Assembly (NCBI GenBank): GCA_023301405.1
Contig: JALZUX010000162.1
Span: forward strand, 1-6,618
Direction: 5' to 3'
DNA length: 6,618 nt
Origin: Granulosicoccaceae bacterium
GTDB lineage: Bacteria > Pseudomonadota > Gammaproteobacteria > Granulosicoccales > Granulosicoccaceae
Of this stretch, positions 1 through 6,201 are shown piece by piece. Positions within the stretch are counted from its first letter, which is position 1; each line of letters opens with the position of its first letter. The notes beneath the pieces were generated by a model, which worked only from the letters and a program-made list of their open reading frames with translations, was not told the origin of the DNA and did not search any database. A program made the translations under genes and the position numbers.

Positions 1-944
1 TTGGTGGTTTTACCACTACGCATTTCAGCATAGATTGCACGACTGACAACATCACGGGTAGCACGCTCACCACGGTCATCGTAGTTAAACATAAACCGCT
101 CCTCATCGCCGTTTAACAAATAACCACCTGCCCCGCGTAAGCCTTCTTCAAGAACAGTTCCTGTCATGCGGGTGTGCTCACCAGCCAATAAACCAGTGGG
201 ATGAAACTGCACCATTTCCATATCACGCAATGGTAACCCGGCTCTTAAGGCCATTGACAAACCATCCATAGTTTTATCGCCAGACGGTGTGTGATACTTG
301 TACATAGTCGGGCCACCACCGGTTGCCATCAACACTGCCTTGGCGCGCACAAAACGAAATGCTCCACTACGCATATCGATAAACAATACACCCGACAATC
401 GACTACCGTCACGATCAGGAATAAATGCGATTGCCCGGTGATCTTGTAATTTTTTAACGGAGCCAGCCAGCACTTGCTCCATCAGCCGACTAATGATTTC
501 AATACCCGTAAGATCACCTTTGTGCACGGTTCGATCAGCGGTCTGGCCGGCAAATGCCTTTTGATGCAAACTACCGTCAGCGTTTCGATCAAAGAAGCAA
601 CCAATTTCATTTTCAAGCTCTGTAATTCTCACTACCGCTTGCTCACATAGCCGCCACGCCATATCCTGATCGGGCAGCCACTTGCCGCCCTGAATCGTAT
701 CCATAAAATGACGCTCTACGGTATCCCCGCCACCCAGCGCAACGTTGTAGCCCCCTTGCACCATGCGGGTACAACCGCACTTGCCAATCAGGCCCTTCAC
801 GGCTAACGTAATTTTAACGCCCGGGGCCGCAGATTGCTGTGCGTGCAGCGCGGCAAATAGTCCGGCGCCGCCACTCCCGATAATAAGTATGTCGGTATCG
901 TGTTGCTCGATATTGCTATGCAATGGGTTAGTACTAGCGTGCAT
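1..944 (-). CDS. sdhA: Succinate dehydrogenase/fumarate reductase-type flavoprotein subunit (partial, C-terminus off the left edge)
   Basis: This is the FAD-containing catalytic subunit of a succinate dehydrogenase/fumarate reductase-type complex, expected on the cytoplasmic face of the inner membrane. It oxidises succinate or a related dicarboxylate and passes electrons to the iron-sulfur subunit. About 314 codons are visible; the family is usually near 570-600 residues, so nearly half is missing at the window edge. The start is the ATG at 944-942, 3 bases after the sdhD stop, with GAAGGCG upstream. Seen: dinucleotide-binding GSGGAGLFAA (23-32), QGG (63-65), ATGGG (207-211), substrate-site QFHPTG (H248), an EEG-L-RG-x-GG stretch (266-274) and RDVVSRAI containing R297, which matches the family's catalytic arginine. 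Odd points: there is no histidine between residues 35 and 78, where family members carry the covalent FAD-linking His, and Glu266 sits where E. coli SdhA/FrdA have the substrate-contacting Thr of the T-E-G motif. An L-aspartate oxidase is less likely given the linked sdhBCD. The family call is strong; the exact substrate is uncertain. Confidence 0.9.
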   Translation of the reverse strand, partial: MHASTNPLHSNIEQHDTDILIIGSGGAGLFAALHAQQSAAPGVKITLAVKGLIGKCGCTRMVQGGYNVALGGGDTVERHFMDTIQGGKWLPDQDMAWRLCEQAVVRITELENEIGCFFDRNADGSLHQKAFAGQTADRTVHKGDLTGIEIISRLMEQVLAGSVKKLQDHRAIAFIPDRDGSRLSGVLFIDMRSGAFRFVRAKAVLMATGGGPTMYKYHTPSGDKTMDGLSMALRAGLPLRDMEMVQFHPTGLLAGEHTRMTGTVLEEGLRGAGGYLLNGDEERFMFNYDDRGERATRDVVSRAIYAEMRSGKTT

Positions 945-947
945 CGT

Positions 948-1289
948 TTAATACGCCTTCAAGAAAAATACAGTAGCAACGAATAACGCGAGTGCTACTG
1001 AACTTGCAGCCAGTGTTTTTTGCCACCCGGACCAGGGAAGCCATTCAAGCGCCATCAGGCGTAAGCCACCGAATACATGCACGGCCAATAAAAAAATCAA
1101 AACAAACTCAACTATCTTTACTGGCAGAAGGTCTGCAAAGCGCAGGAACTGATCAAGTTTCTGTGGGTCACTTAACGCCATCGCCAATACCGCAAAATGA
1201 ATCGGTAAAAACAGCGCCAGTAGCAAGCCCGACAAACGATGCAATATAAAAGCAAACCACAGAGGGTGCGAACGGTGCGGCTTAATCAT
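948..1289 (-). CDS. sdhD: Succinate dehydrogenase membrane anchor subunit (SdhD-like)
   Basis: A 113-residue inner-membrane protein that, with SdhC, anchors the catalytic subunits and should bind heme b and quinone. I chose the ATG at 1289-1287: its ATG overlaps the sdhC TGA as ATGA, which indicates translational coupling. The ORF runs open 21 codons further upstream, but that longer form would lie inside sdhC and adds a segment untypical of the family. Three hydrophobic helices are visible at about 15-38, 56-78 and 91-110. HRLSG (17-21) in helix 1 is the quinone-side signature of Sdh anchors. H31 at the end of helix 1 and H71 in VHVFGGLR are candidate heme ligands. They sit at almost the same spacing as H24 and H65 in the neighbouring SdhC, so the two anchors look like paralogues. 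The naming as C versus D is arbitrary. Confidence 0.85.
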   Translation of the reverse strand: MIKPHRSHPLWFAFILHRLSGLLLALFLPIHFAVLAMALSDPQKLDQFLRFADLLPVKIVEFVLIFLLAVHVFGGLRLMALEWLPWSGWQKTLAASSVALALFVATVFFLKAY

Positions 1290-1618
1290 AATAAAGTTAC
1301 CGCCATTACTGCCCGCGCACCTAGAAAAAATAACACTAAAAATACACTCCACATGAAAGCTGACAAAGACAAACCACTGATGCCAAGGGTTTCATGCAGA
1401 ATTACGCGTAGACCAATAGCGGCGTGCACTGATACCGCCAGTACAAACAAGCCATAAAACAACAACCACCACAAACTGCCTTGTGTACGACCAAGAATTT
1501 CGGCAGTGGTAAGACCCCCTTGTACCGCGTAAATCATCAACCCTATATGGCCAAGCGTCAGGGGCATCATGATTAATGCACTAAGACGTTGTAAAATGTA
1601 CAGTCGTATATCAAGCAT
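1286..1618 (-). CDS. sdhC: Succinate dehydrogenase cytochrome b-type anchor subunit (SdhC-like)
   Basis: A 110-residue inner-membrane subunit of the succinate dehydrogenase-type complex. Three hydrophobic helices are visible at about 13-31, 48-70 and 86-108. The signature QRLSAL (10-15) in helix 1 matches the Sdh cytochrome b family. H24 (LGHIG) and H65 in VHAAIGLR are the likely heme b ligands, and H75 (LHE) lies just after helix 2. The length is short but normal for compact Sdh anchors. The gene follows sdhB after a 51-base gap. It begins at the ATG at 1618-1616 with only a weak, distant AAGG upstream, so its translation may depend on sdhB. The stop overlaps the sdhD start by the ATGA arrangement. 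Its role in membrane anchoring and electron transfer to quinone follows from family knowledge; whether the complex carries one or two hemes cannot be settled from sequence alone. Confidence 0.85.
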   Translation of the reverse strand: MLDIRLYILQRLSALIMMPLTLGHIGLMIYAVQGGLTTAEILGRTQGSLWWLLFYGLFVLAVSVHAAIGLRVILHETLGISGLSLSAFMWSVFLVLFFLGARAVMAVTLL

Positions 1619-1669
1619 ATAAGTTAACAGCTACCTTGCAATTTTCTAGTAAACGCGCTGACTGACAAA

Positions 1670-2407
1670 TCATTTACCACGCCCCCATAAACCCATCACC
1701 GACGCCTTTTTTAAACCCGCTACCGATTTCATAGGATTAAGCTCAACTGGACAGTACCGTGTGCAACTGCCATGACTGTGACAACTGTGACACCCTCCCA
1801 CCCCTGACACCGCTTCAAGGATCGACTTTGCACTTTCGTTTTTAACATCATTAACCAGTGTCCAGGCACGCTGTAACGCTGCCGGTCCAAGGTAATCAGG
1901 GTTTGCCGCTATGGTGTCACACGCCGAATAACATACCGCGCAGTTGATGCACTCTATGGCTTCATCTGCCAATTGCCGTTGCTTGGTATCCGGGTTCATT
2001 TTATGAATAGGATCATGACGGGTCGCCGATGGATGGTGACGTCCTTCAGCAGCCACCCATTTTTCAAAGAATGGATCCATGTCAGCAACCAGATCTTTTA
2101 TCACCGGTAAATTACTTAACGGCGCTACCTTGAGCTTATTATCCTTTTGCACCTTTTTTACGTGGGTGCGGCATGTCCAGCGAGGCTCACCGTTCACAGT
2201 CATTGCACAGGAGCCGCACATACCAACACGACAGGCAAACCGATAAGTAAGTGTTGGATCAATATTCTGTTGAATCCAGGAAACAACATCAAGAACGGTT
2301 TGATTATCTAGCGCTGGCACTTGATAGGGTCGGTACTCGCCGCCCTCAACCGACCCACGCCACACAGTGACTTCAAGCCAATCGGTTTCTTTAGTTTCCG
2401 AAGACAC
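1670..2407 (-). CDS. sdhB: Succinate dehydrogenase/fumarate reductase-type iron-sulfur subunit
   Basis: This 245-residue protein carries the electron relay from the flavoprotein to the membrane quinone site. The N-terminal ferredoxin-like domain holds the 2Fe-2S ligands C59, C64, C67 and C79 in CRVGMCGSC followed by WTC. All four are cysteine, whereas E. coli SdhB has an aspartate at the third position. The C-terminal domain has C153-x2-C156-x2-C159-x3-C163 and C209-x5-C215-x3-C219-P. By comparison with E. coli SdhB, C153, C156, C159 and C219 bind 4Fe-4S, and C163, C209 and C215 bind 3Fe-4S. C206 is an extra cysteine three residues before C209. Length is normal for SdhB. The start is GTG at 2407-2405, with GGGAGGA just upstream; no other in-frame start precedes residue 60. 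It is the first gene of the minus-strand operon and lies divergent to murI. Confidence 0.93.
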   Translation of the reverse strand: MSSETKETDWLEVTVWRGSVEGGEYRPYQVPALDNQTVLDVVSWIQQNIDPTLTYRFACRVGMCGSCAMTVNGEPRWTCRTHVKKVQKDNKLKVAPLSNLPVIKDLVADMDPFFEKWVAAEGRHHPSATRHDPIHKMNPDTKQRQLADEAIECINCAVCYSACDTIAANPDYLGPAALQRAWTLVNDVKNESAKSILEAVSGVGGCHSCHSHGSCTRYCPVELNPMKSVAGLKKASVMGLWGRGK

Positions 2408-2578
2408 TCATCCTCCCTTCCGATGTAAATCGCTATTGTGCTATCTGGACAACCGCTAACGCTGTAAGCTGCGCGTTGCAGTCAAAGTATGCAAGGTCAT
2501 ACTACCTCAAGTTGACCGATTCACAACAACCACAGCTACTTCAACAATAAAAGCTAAGATTCTTTATCATGGGTAAAA
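2408..2578. promoter_or_regulatory. Divergent intergenic region between sdhB and murI
   Basis: These 171 bases separate two divergent genes and must hold both promoters. On the minus strand, TTGTGA (2526-2521) and TAGTAT (2504-2499) lie 16 bases apart and match sigma-70 boxes at 4 of 6 positions each; this would give an sdhB leader of roughly 85 bases. On the plus strand, TAAGAT (2555-2560) is a possible -10 box for murI but lacks a good -35 box. A dyad AGTATG-N6-CATACT (2486-2503) overlaps the proposed minus-strand -10 box. A second short dyad, TCAAGTTGA, lies at 2508-2516. No reading frame of note is present. The promoter assignments are weak pattern matches. Confidence 0.4.
2411..2417 (-). 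promoter_or_regulatory. Shine-Dalgarno site that decides the sdhB GTG start
   Basis: Read on the minus strand, GGGAGGA is followed by TGA and then the GTG start of sdhB, so the purine-rich core is 3-4 bases from the start codon. An ATG at 2411-2409 is in a different frame and opens only a 6-codon reading frame, so it is not the gene start. The strong site compensates for the weaker GTG codon. Confidence 0.7.
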
Positions 2579-3358
2579 ATGACTACACTGATTTTTGATT
2601 CCGGCATTGGTGGACTAAGCATCCTTCGCGAAGTCAGAACCACACTGCCAAATCAAAATATCGTATATATTGGCGACGATGCTGGCTTTCCTTATGGTGA
2701 CTGGCAAGAAGCAGAACTGATCGAACGGATAGAGCATCTATTCGATATCTTCATTGAGCGATATCAGCCTCAGATTGCCATTGTTGCCTGCAACACCGCC
2801 TCAACGCTAATATTGCCAAGCCTTCGAAATCGCTTTGACATTAATTTTGTTGGTACTGTTCCAGCAATTAAACCCGCAGCAGAACGCACTTATTCGGGAA
2901 TGATCTCGGTGCTAGGCACACCTGGCACAATCGATCGCCCTTACACACGTGATCTGATCAATAAATTTGCCGCCGATGTTGACGTCAACCTGGTAGCGTC
3001 GTCCGGGCTGGCAAGGATGGCAGAGAGCTACATGCTGGGCCAAGCTGTCAATCCAGATGCTTTACTCGATGAAATTCAACCTTGCTTCAAACAATCCGCT
3101 GGTCTCAAAACAGACATCGTTGTTCTGGGTTGTACCCATTACCCTTTTCTCGCCAATGAAATGCGAAAAATAGCCCCTTGGCCTGTTGATTGGCTTGACC
3201 CAGCAGAGGCAATAGCACAACGGGCACAGGCATTATTCCCACCCCCTGCACCACCCAATGATCTCGCTCAACGCGATATTGCGGTGATGACGTCCGGCAC
3301 GGTGGATGACGGTAAGCGTCGATTGCTACAGGGGTTCGGACTGCAAGTAATTAACTAA
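2579..3358 (+). CDS. murI: Glutamate racemase
   Basis: MurI interconverts L- and D-glutamate in the cytoplasm without a cofactor and supplies D-glutamate for the peptidoglycan stem peptide. The 259-residue length fits the family. Motifs in order: FDSGIGGLSIL (6-16) with the substrate-site Asp7 and Ser8; YIGDD..FPYG (30-40); ACNTAST (70-76) containing the first catalytic Cys71; and LGCTHYPFL (183-191) with the second catalytic Cys185 and His187. These paired cysteines support glutamate racemase; aspartate racemase shares the fold but lacks this motif set. The start is the ATG at 2579, with GGG at 2571-2573 as a modest ribosome binding site; an ATG at 2569 is out of frame. The gene stands alone on the plus strand, diverges from sdhB and converges on the class-V aminotransferase with 7 bases between stop codons. 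Confidence 0.95.
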   Translation: MTTLIFDSGIGGLSILREVRTTLPNQNIVYIGDDAGFPYGDWQEAELIERIEHLFDIFIERYQPQIAIVACNTASTLILPSLRNRFDINFVGTVPAIKPAAERTYSGMISVLGTPGTIDRPYTRDLINKFAADVDVNLVASSGLARMAESYMLGQAVNPDALLDEIQPCFKQSAGLKTDIVVLGCTHYPFLANEMRKIAPWPVDWLDPAEAIAQRAQALFPPPAPPNDLAQRDIAVMTSGTVDDGKRRLLQGFGLQVIN

Positions 3359-3365
3359 CAGGACT

Positions 3366-4568
3366 TCAGCAGTGATTCGCCGCAATAATAGAAGAAGCAG
3401 CATCTAGCGCACCACCACCATGCGATATGTTCAGCGCTTTTAATGCAGCATCAATGCTACCCAATACACCCATCACCATCTGGCTGTTGACATGCCCCAT
3501 ATGACCCACCCTAAAAAAACCATGCCACTCAGGGTCTTTGTTATCTGCCATACCTAAGCCGATCCCCAAGGTGACTCCGGCGTTATCATAAACCCATTCC
3601 CTGATACGAGTACCATCAGGAGCACCGGCACGCACTGCAGTGACTGCACAAGAACGATTTTCAGCTGTTTTAATGTTTAGCTCTAGCGGTCCATCACTTC
3701 CCCAGGTGTCAAACGCTGTGCCTATTGCAGTAGACAGCACCTTATGACGATTCCAGACAGACTTCACCCCTTCCTGGTGGATCATGTCTAACGCCACCCG
3801 CAGTCCATACAAATGATGTGTGGGCGGTGTGCCACCGAAATACTGATAAAATTCATCTGGTGACGCACGTAGAGTCCAATCCCAATAGGGACTGACCAAA
3901 GACTTTGCAGATCGTAGTGATGCGGCTTTGTCATTAAAAAAAACAAAACTCATTCCGGGTGGTGTCATTAAGCCTTTTTGGCAACCCGCCACCATCACAT
4001 CAACACCCCAGTCATCCATCTCGAATTGATCGCAACCCAGTGAAGCAATGCAATCGACCATGAACAACGCCGGGTGACCGGCTTTATCTATGGTATCGCG
4101 TAATGCCTTAGTGTCATTAAGCACAGAAGTCGCGGTATCGACATGAACGGCCAGCACTGCCCGATAACGATGACTGGTATCAGCCTCTAGCGCCGCCTGT
4201 ACTTTGGCAAGATCAATGGTTGATCTTAAGCCAAAATCCAGCACTTCTGTTTCTATACCCAAAGATCTGGCCATTGCCGCCCAACCATGACCAAAACGGC
4301 CTGTCGCCAACACCAATACCTGGTCACCGGCAGATAATACATTGGCTAACGCCGCTTCCCATGCACCATGCCCATTGGCTATGTACATTGCACAATGATG
4401 AGATGTTCTGGCGAGTTTCTTCAGGTCAGCTTGAATACCTGCCATTAAGTCCCACTGCTCAGGGGCATAAATATTCGGGCCGGGACGGTGCATTGCCTGC
4501 AACACCTGTTCAGGAATAACCGAAGGACCAGGTATAGCAAGTATGTGGCGGCCATTTGAAAGCGACAT
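3366..4568 (-). CDS. Class-V PLP aminotransferase, alanine/serine:glyoxylate aminotransferase family
   Basis: This cytoplasmic PLP enzyme has about 400 residues, normal for the serine/alanine:glyoxylate aminotransferase group of fold type I. Seen (numbering from the ATG at 4568): IPGPS (12-16) at the N-terminus; the phosphate-contacting loop ANGHGAWEAAL (64-74); VDCIASLG (171-178), in which D172 pairs with the PLP ring nitrogen; AGCQKGLMTPPG (194-205) with Schiff-base lysine K198; and FRVGHMG (352-358), in which R353 matches the substrate-carboxylate arginine. I prefer the ATG at 4568, where MSLSNGRHILAIPGP looks like a typical family N-terminus. A TTG start at 4598 would add 10 residues without a clear ribosome binding site. 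The family also includes pyridoxamine-pyruvate and ureidoglycine-glyoxylate aminotransferases, so the substrate is uncertain. Lying downstream of tpa on the same strand, it may recycle the alanine made by Tpa; this is inference. Confidence 0.85.
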   Translation of the reverse strand: MSLSNGRHILAIPGPSVIPEQVLQAMHRPGPNIYAPEQWDLMAGIQADLKKLARTSHHCAMYIANGHGAWEAALANVLSAGDQVLVLATGRFGHGWAAMARSLGIETEVLDFGLRSTIDLAKVQAALEADTSHRYRAVLAVHVDTATSVLNDTKALRDTIDKAGHPALFMVDCIASLGCDQFEMDDWGVDVMVAGCQKGLMTPPGMSFVFFNDKAASLRSAKSLVSPYWDWTLRASPDEFYQYFGGTPPTHHLYGLRVALDMIHQEGVKSVWNRHKVLSTAIGTAFDTWGSDGPLELNIKTAENRSCAVTAVRAGAPDGTRIREWVYDNAGVTLGIGLGMADNKDPEWHGFFRVGHMGHVNSQMVMGVLGSIDAALKALNISHGGGALDAASSIIAANHC

Positions 4569-4824
4569 GATAATTCCAGATTCAGCAACTGATGACAATA
4601 TTGACCAAAGGAATTATTCACCTTGGGACTGTCACCCGAAAAGTACTGCTATTCTAGCTGTGCAAAGACAGCAAAGGTAGGCCTTGCTGCTGAATTGCCA
4701 AGAACAGTGTGCTTCAGTGGCATCGCAGCCTCTACGCCATCGCAGCGATGCTGTCTTACATGCGTAGAACCAGGTACTTTGCCGGTGGACTGGCAAAGTA
4801 CCTGGGTGTAAACAAAAACGAAAA
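4569..4824. other. Non-coding region between tpa and the class-V aminotransferase
   Basis: These 256 bases separate two same-strand genes and hold no convincing coding frame; plus-strand frames here show no recognisable protein features. The region is rich in inverted repeats: a perfect 14-bp hairpin (4770-4805), a pair TCTACGC/GCGTAGA (4731-4737 and 4762-4768) enclosing the tight palindrome CATCGCAGCGATG (4738-4750), and a small imperfect dyad around GAATTATTC (4611-4619). It serves as the 3' region of tpa and probably the leader of the aminotransferase. I saw no good sigma-70 promoter; TAGAAT on the minus strand (near 4650-4655) is a lone -10-like hexamer. Confidence 0.5.
4770..4805. repeat. 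Perfect 14-bp inverted repeat behind tpa (hairpin without a U-tract)
   Basis: The left arm CCAGGTACTTTGCC (4770-4783) and right arm GGCAAAGTACCTGG (4792-4805) are exact reverse complements around an 8-base loop. On the tpa transcript the stem begins 19 bases after the stop codon. The bases after the stem on the minus strand (TTCTACGC) do not form a T-run, and on the plus strand the stem is followed by A-rich sequence, so it is not a standard intrinsic terminator in either direction. It could stabilise the tpa mRNA 3' end, reduce read-through into the downstream aminotransferase, or be a copy of a dispersed palindromic element. Confidence 0.8.
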
Positions 4825-6201
4825 TTATAGGCGGCTAATTGCGCTATCTACTGCGCTAACTATTTCATCAATGTCTTTCTCTGTGCAAATGAGAGCCGGA
4901 CTTAAGCACACTGTATTATTGTGCTTTTCAAAGCTACGGTTGGTACGCCCGATAATAACGCCTTGCTGCATACAATCGGCTGCAATCTTTGCAGGTATAG
5001 ATTCATCAACCGGCTCTTTACTTAACCGATCAGTGACGAGTTCAAGCCCGACAAACAACCCCTTGCCACGCACATCGCCAATGATCTGATGCTTCTGTTG
5101 CAAAGACCGCAGCTTTTCCATCAGGTACTCACCCATTGCAGCGGCGTTATCAATCAAGCCCTCTTCTTCAATCAGCTTCATATTTTCAAGTGCCGCTGCT
5201 GGTCCGGAAGCACATCCGCCAAAGGTACTAATATCGCGAAAATAACTCATTGGATCATCAGGGTTGGCTTTGAATCGATCAAACAAGGCTTCGGTTGTGA
5301 CAGTACATGAAATAGCGGCATAACCACTTGCCACACCTTTGGCCATGGTGACGATGTCAGGCTTGATGCCATAGTGCTGATAACCAAACCATTTACCAGT
5401 TCGGCCAAGCCCGCACACAACCTCGTCAATGTGCAGCAGCACATCATATTTTGTACAAATTTCCTGAATCGTTTCCCAATATCCTTCAGGAGGTGTAATG
5501 ACACCACCACCCGCCGTGATTGGCTCAAGCACAACAGCACCAACTGTTTCTGCACCTTCACGAAGAATAACGGTTTCAAGTTCACGCGCTGCACGCTCGC
5601 CGTAGTTATCAACTTCACCGTACTGGCTGCGATACTCAAGGCAATGCGGCATCTCGACAAACCCTGGTAAAAACGGGCCATATTGCGCTTTGCGTTGGAA
5701 TTGCCCGGTGGAACTGAGAGCGCCAATAGTGGTGCCGTGATAATCACGATCACGATAAATAATTTTATGCTTGACGCCATTGTTCTCAATCGCCGCCAAC
5801 TGACGCACCATTTTGTAGGCTTTCTCGTTAGCCTCAGAGCCAGAATTTGAATAATACACCCTGCTTAATCCAGGCATTTTTTCGATCAGCTTTTGAGCAA
5901 ACAACGCACCCGGAATATTACCGGCGGAATTGGCGAAGTAGCACATTTCCACAAGCTGATCACGCACCGCATTGGCAATACGTTCCTGACCATAACCCAC
6001 GTTGACAGTCCAGACGCCGCCTGAAACTGCATCAAGGTATTCTTTGCCATTAGCATCGGTGATTCGCATGCCTTTGCCGCGCACCATCACAGGTGGCTTA
6101 GTTTCTTCAAATGCCTTGTGTTGGGTAAGGTGGTGCCACACGTGCGCCTGATCACTGTCTAGAACCTCATTGATGTCTACTTGGTTGTCATCAAGACTCA
6201 T
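4825..6201 (-). CDS. tpa: Taurine:pyruvate aminotransferase (class-III, PLP)
   Basis: Tpa transfers the amino group of taurine (also hypotaurine in characterised relatives) to pyruvate, giving sulfoacetaldehyde and L-alanine, the entry step of one dissimilatory taurine pathway. The 458-residue length fits. Motifs: AHVWHHLTQHK (19-29) and DAVSGGVWTVNVGYG (57-71), which I recognise as characteristic of Tpa; SNSGSEAN (118-125) at the cofactor phosphate; YHG (154-156); HIDEVVCGLGRTG (257-269), in which D259 contacts the PLP ring nitrogen; TMAKGVASGY (285-294) with Schiff-base lysine K288; and STFGGC (325-330), which reaches the partner subunit's cofactor. Class-III omega-aminotransferases such as beta-alanine:pyruvate enzymes are the alternative, but the N-terminal motifs favour Tpa. 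The start is the ATG at 6201-6199 with AGGTAAG upstream. The usual partner genes (xsc, pta, ald, taurine transporter) are not in the window. Confidence 0.87.
   Translation of the reverse strand: MSLDDNQVDINEVLDSDQAHVWHHLTQHKAFEETKPPVMVRGKGMRITDANGKEYLDAVSGGVWTVNVGYGQERIANAVRDQLVEMCYFANSAGNIPGALFAQKLIEKMPGLSRVYYSNSGSEANEKAYKMVRQLAAIENNGVKHKIIYRDRDYHGTTIGALSSTGQFQRKAQYGPFLPGFVEMPHCLEYRSQYGEVDNYGERAARELETVILREGAETVGAVVLEPITAGGGVITPPEGYWETIQEICTKYDVLLHIDEVVCGLGRTGKWFGYQHYGIKPDIVTMAKGVASGYAAISCTVTTEALFDRFKANPDDPMSYFRDISTFGGCASGPAAALENMKLIEEEGLIDNAAAMGEYLMEKLRSLQQKHQIIGDVRGKGLFVGLELVTDRLSKEPVDESIPAKIAADCMQQGVIIGRTNRSFEKHNNTVCLSPALICTEKDIDEIVSAVDSAISRL

Noticed and set aside
1290..1352. Longer sdhD form beginning at 1352.
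   Set aside because: It would extend 21 codons into sdhC; the ATG at 1289 with the ATGA overlap gives a normal anchor length and N-terminus.
763..1457. Several plus-strand open frames (763-951, 992-1249, 1239-1457) opposite the sdh genes.
   Set aside because: They lie antisense to clearly recognisable sdhA, sdhD and sdhC, show no family motifs and have low-complexity or odd composition.
4569..4598. Upstream TTG start giving a 410-residue class-V aminotransferase.
   Set aside because: No clear ribosome binding site precedes the TTG, and the added 10 residues do not look like the family N-terminus; the ATG at 4568 is preferred.
4770..4805. Reading the 14-bp hairpin as an intrinsic terminator for tpa.
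   Set aside because: The stem is not followed by a T-run on either strand, so the standard criterion fails.
4623..5089. Plus-strand open frames (4623-4811 and 4709-5089) across the tpa 3' region.
   Set aside because: They run through inverted repeats and antisense to tpa, with no recognisable protein features.
5247..5789. 180-codon minus-strand frame inside tpa.
   Set aside because: It is an out-of-frame shadow of tpa on the same strand, whose own frame has all catalytic motifs.
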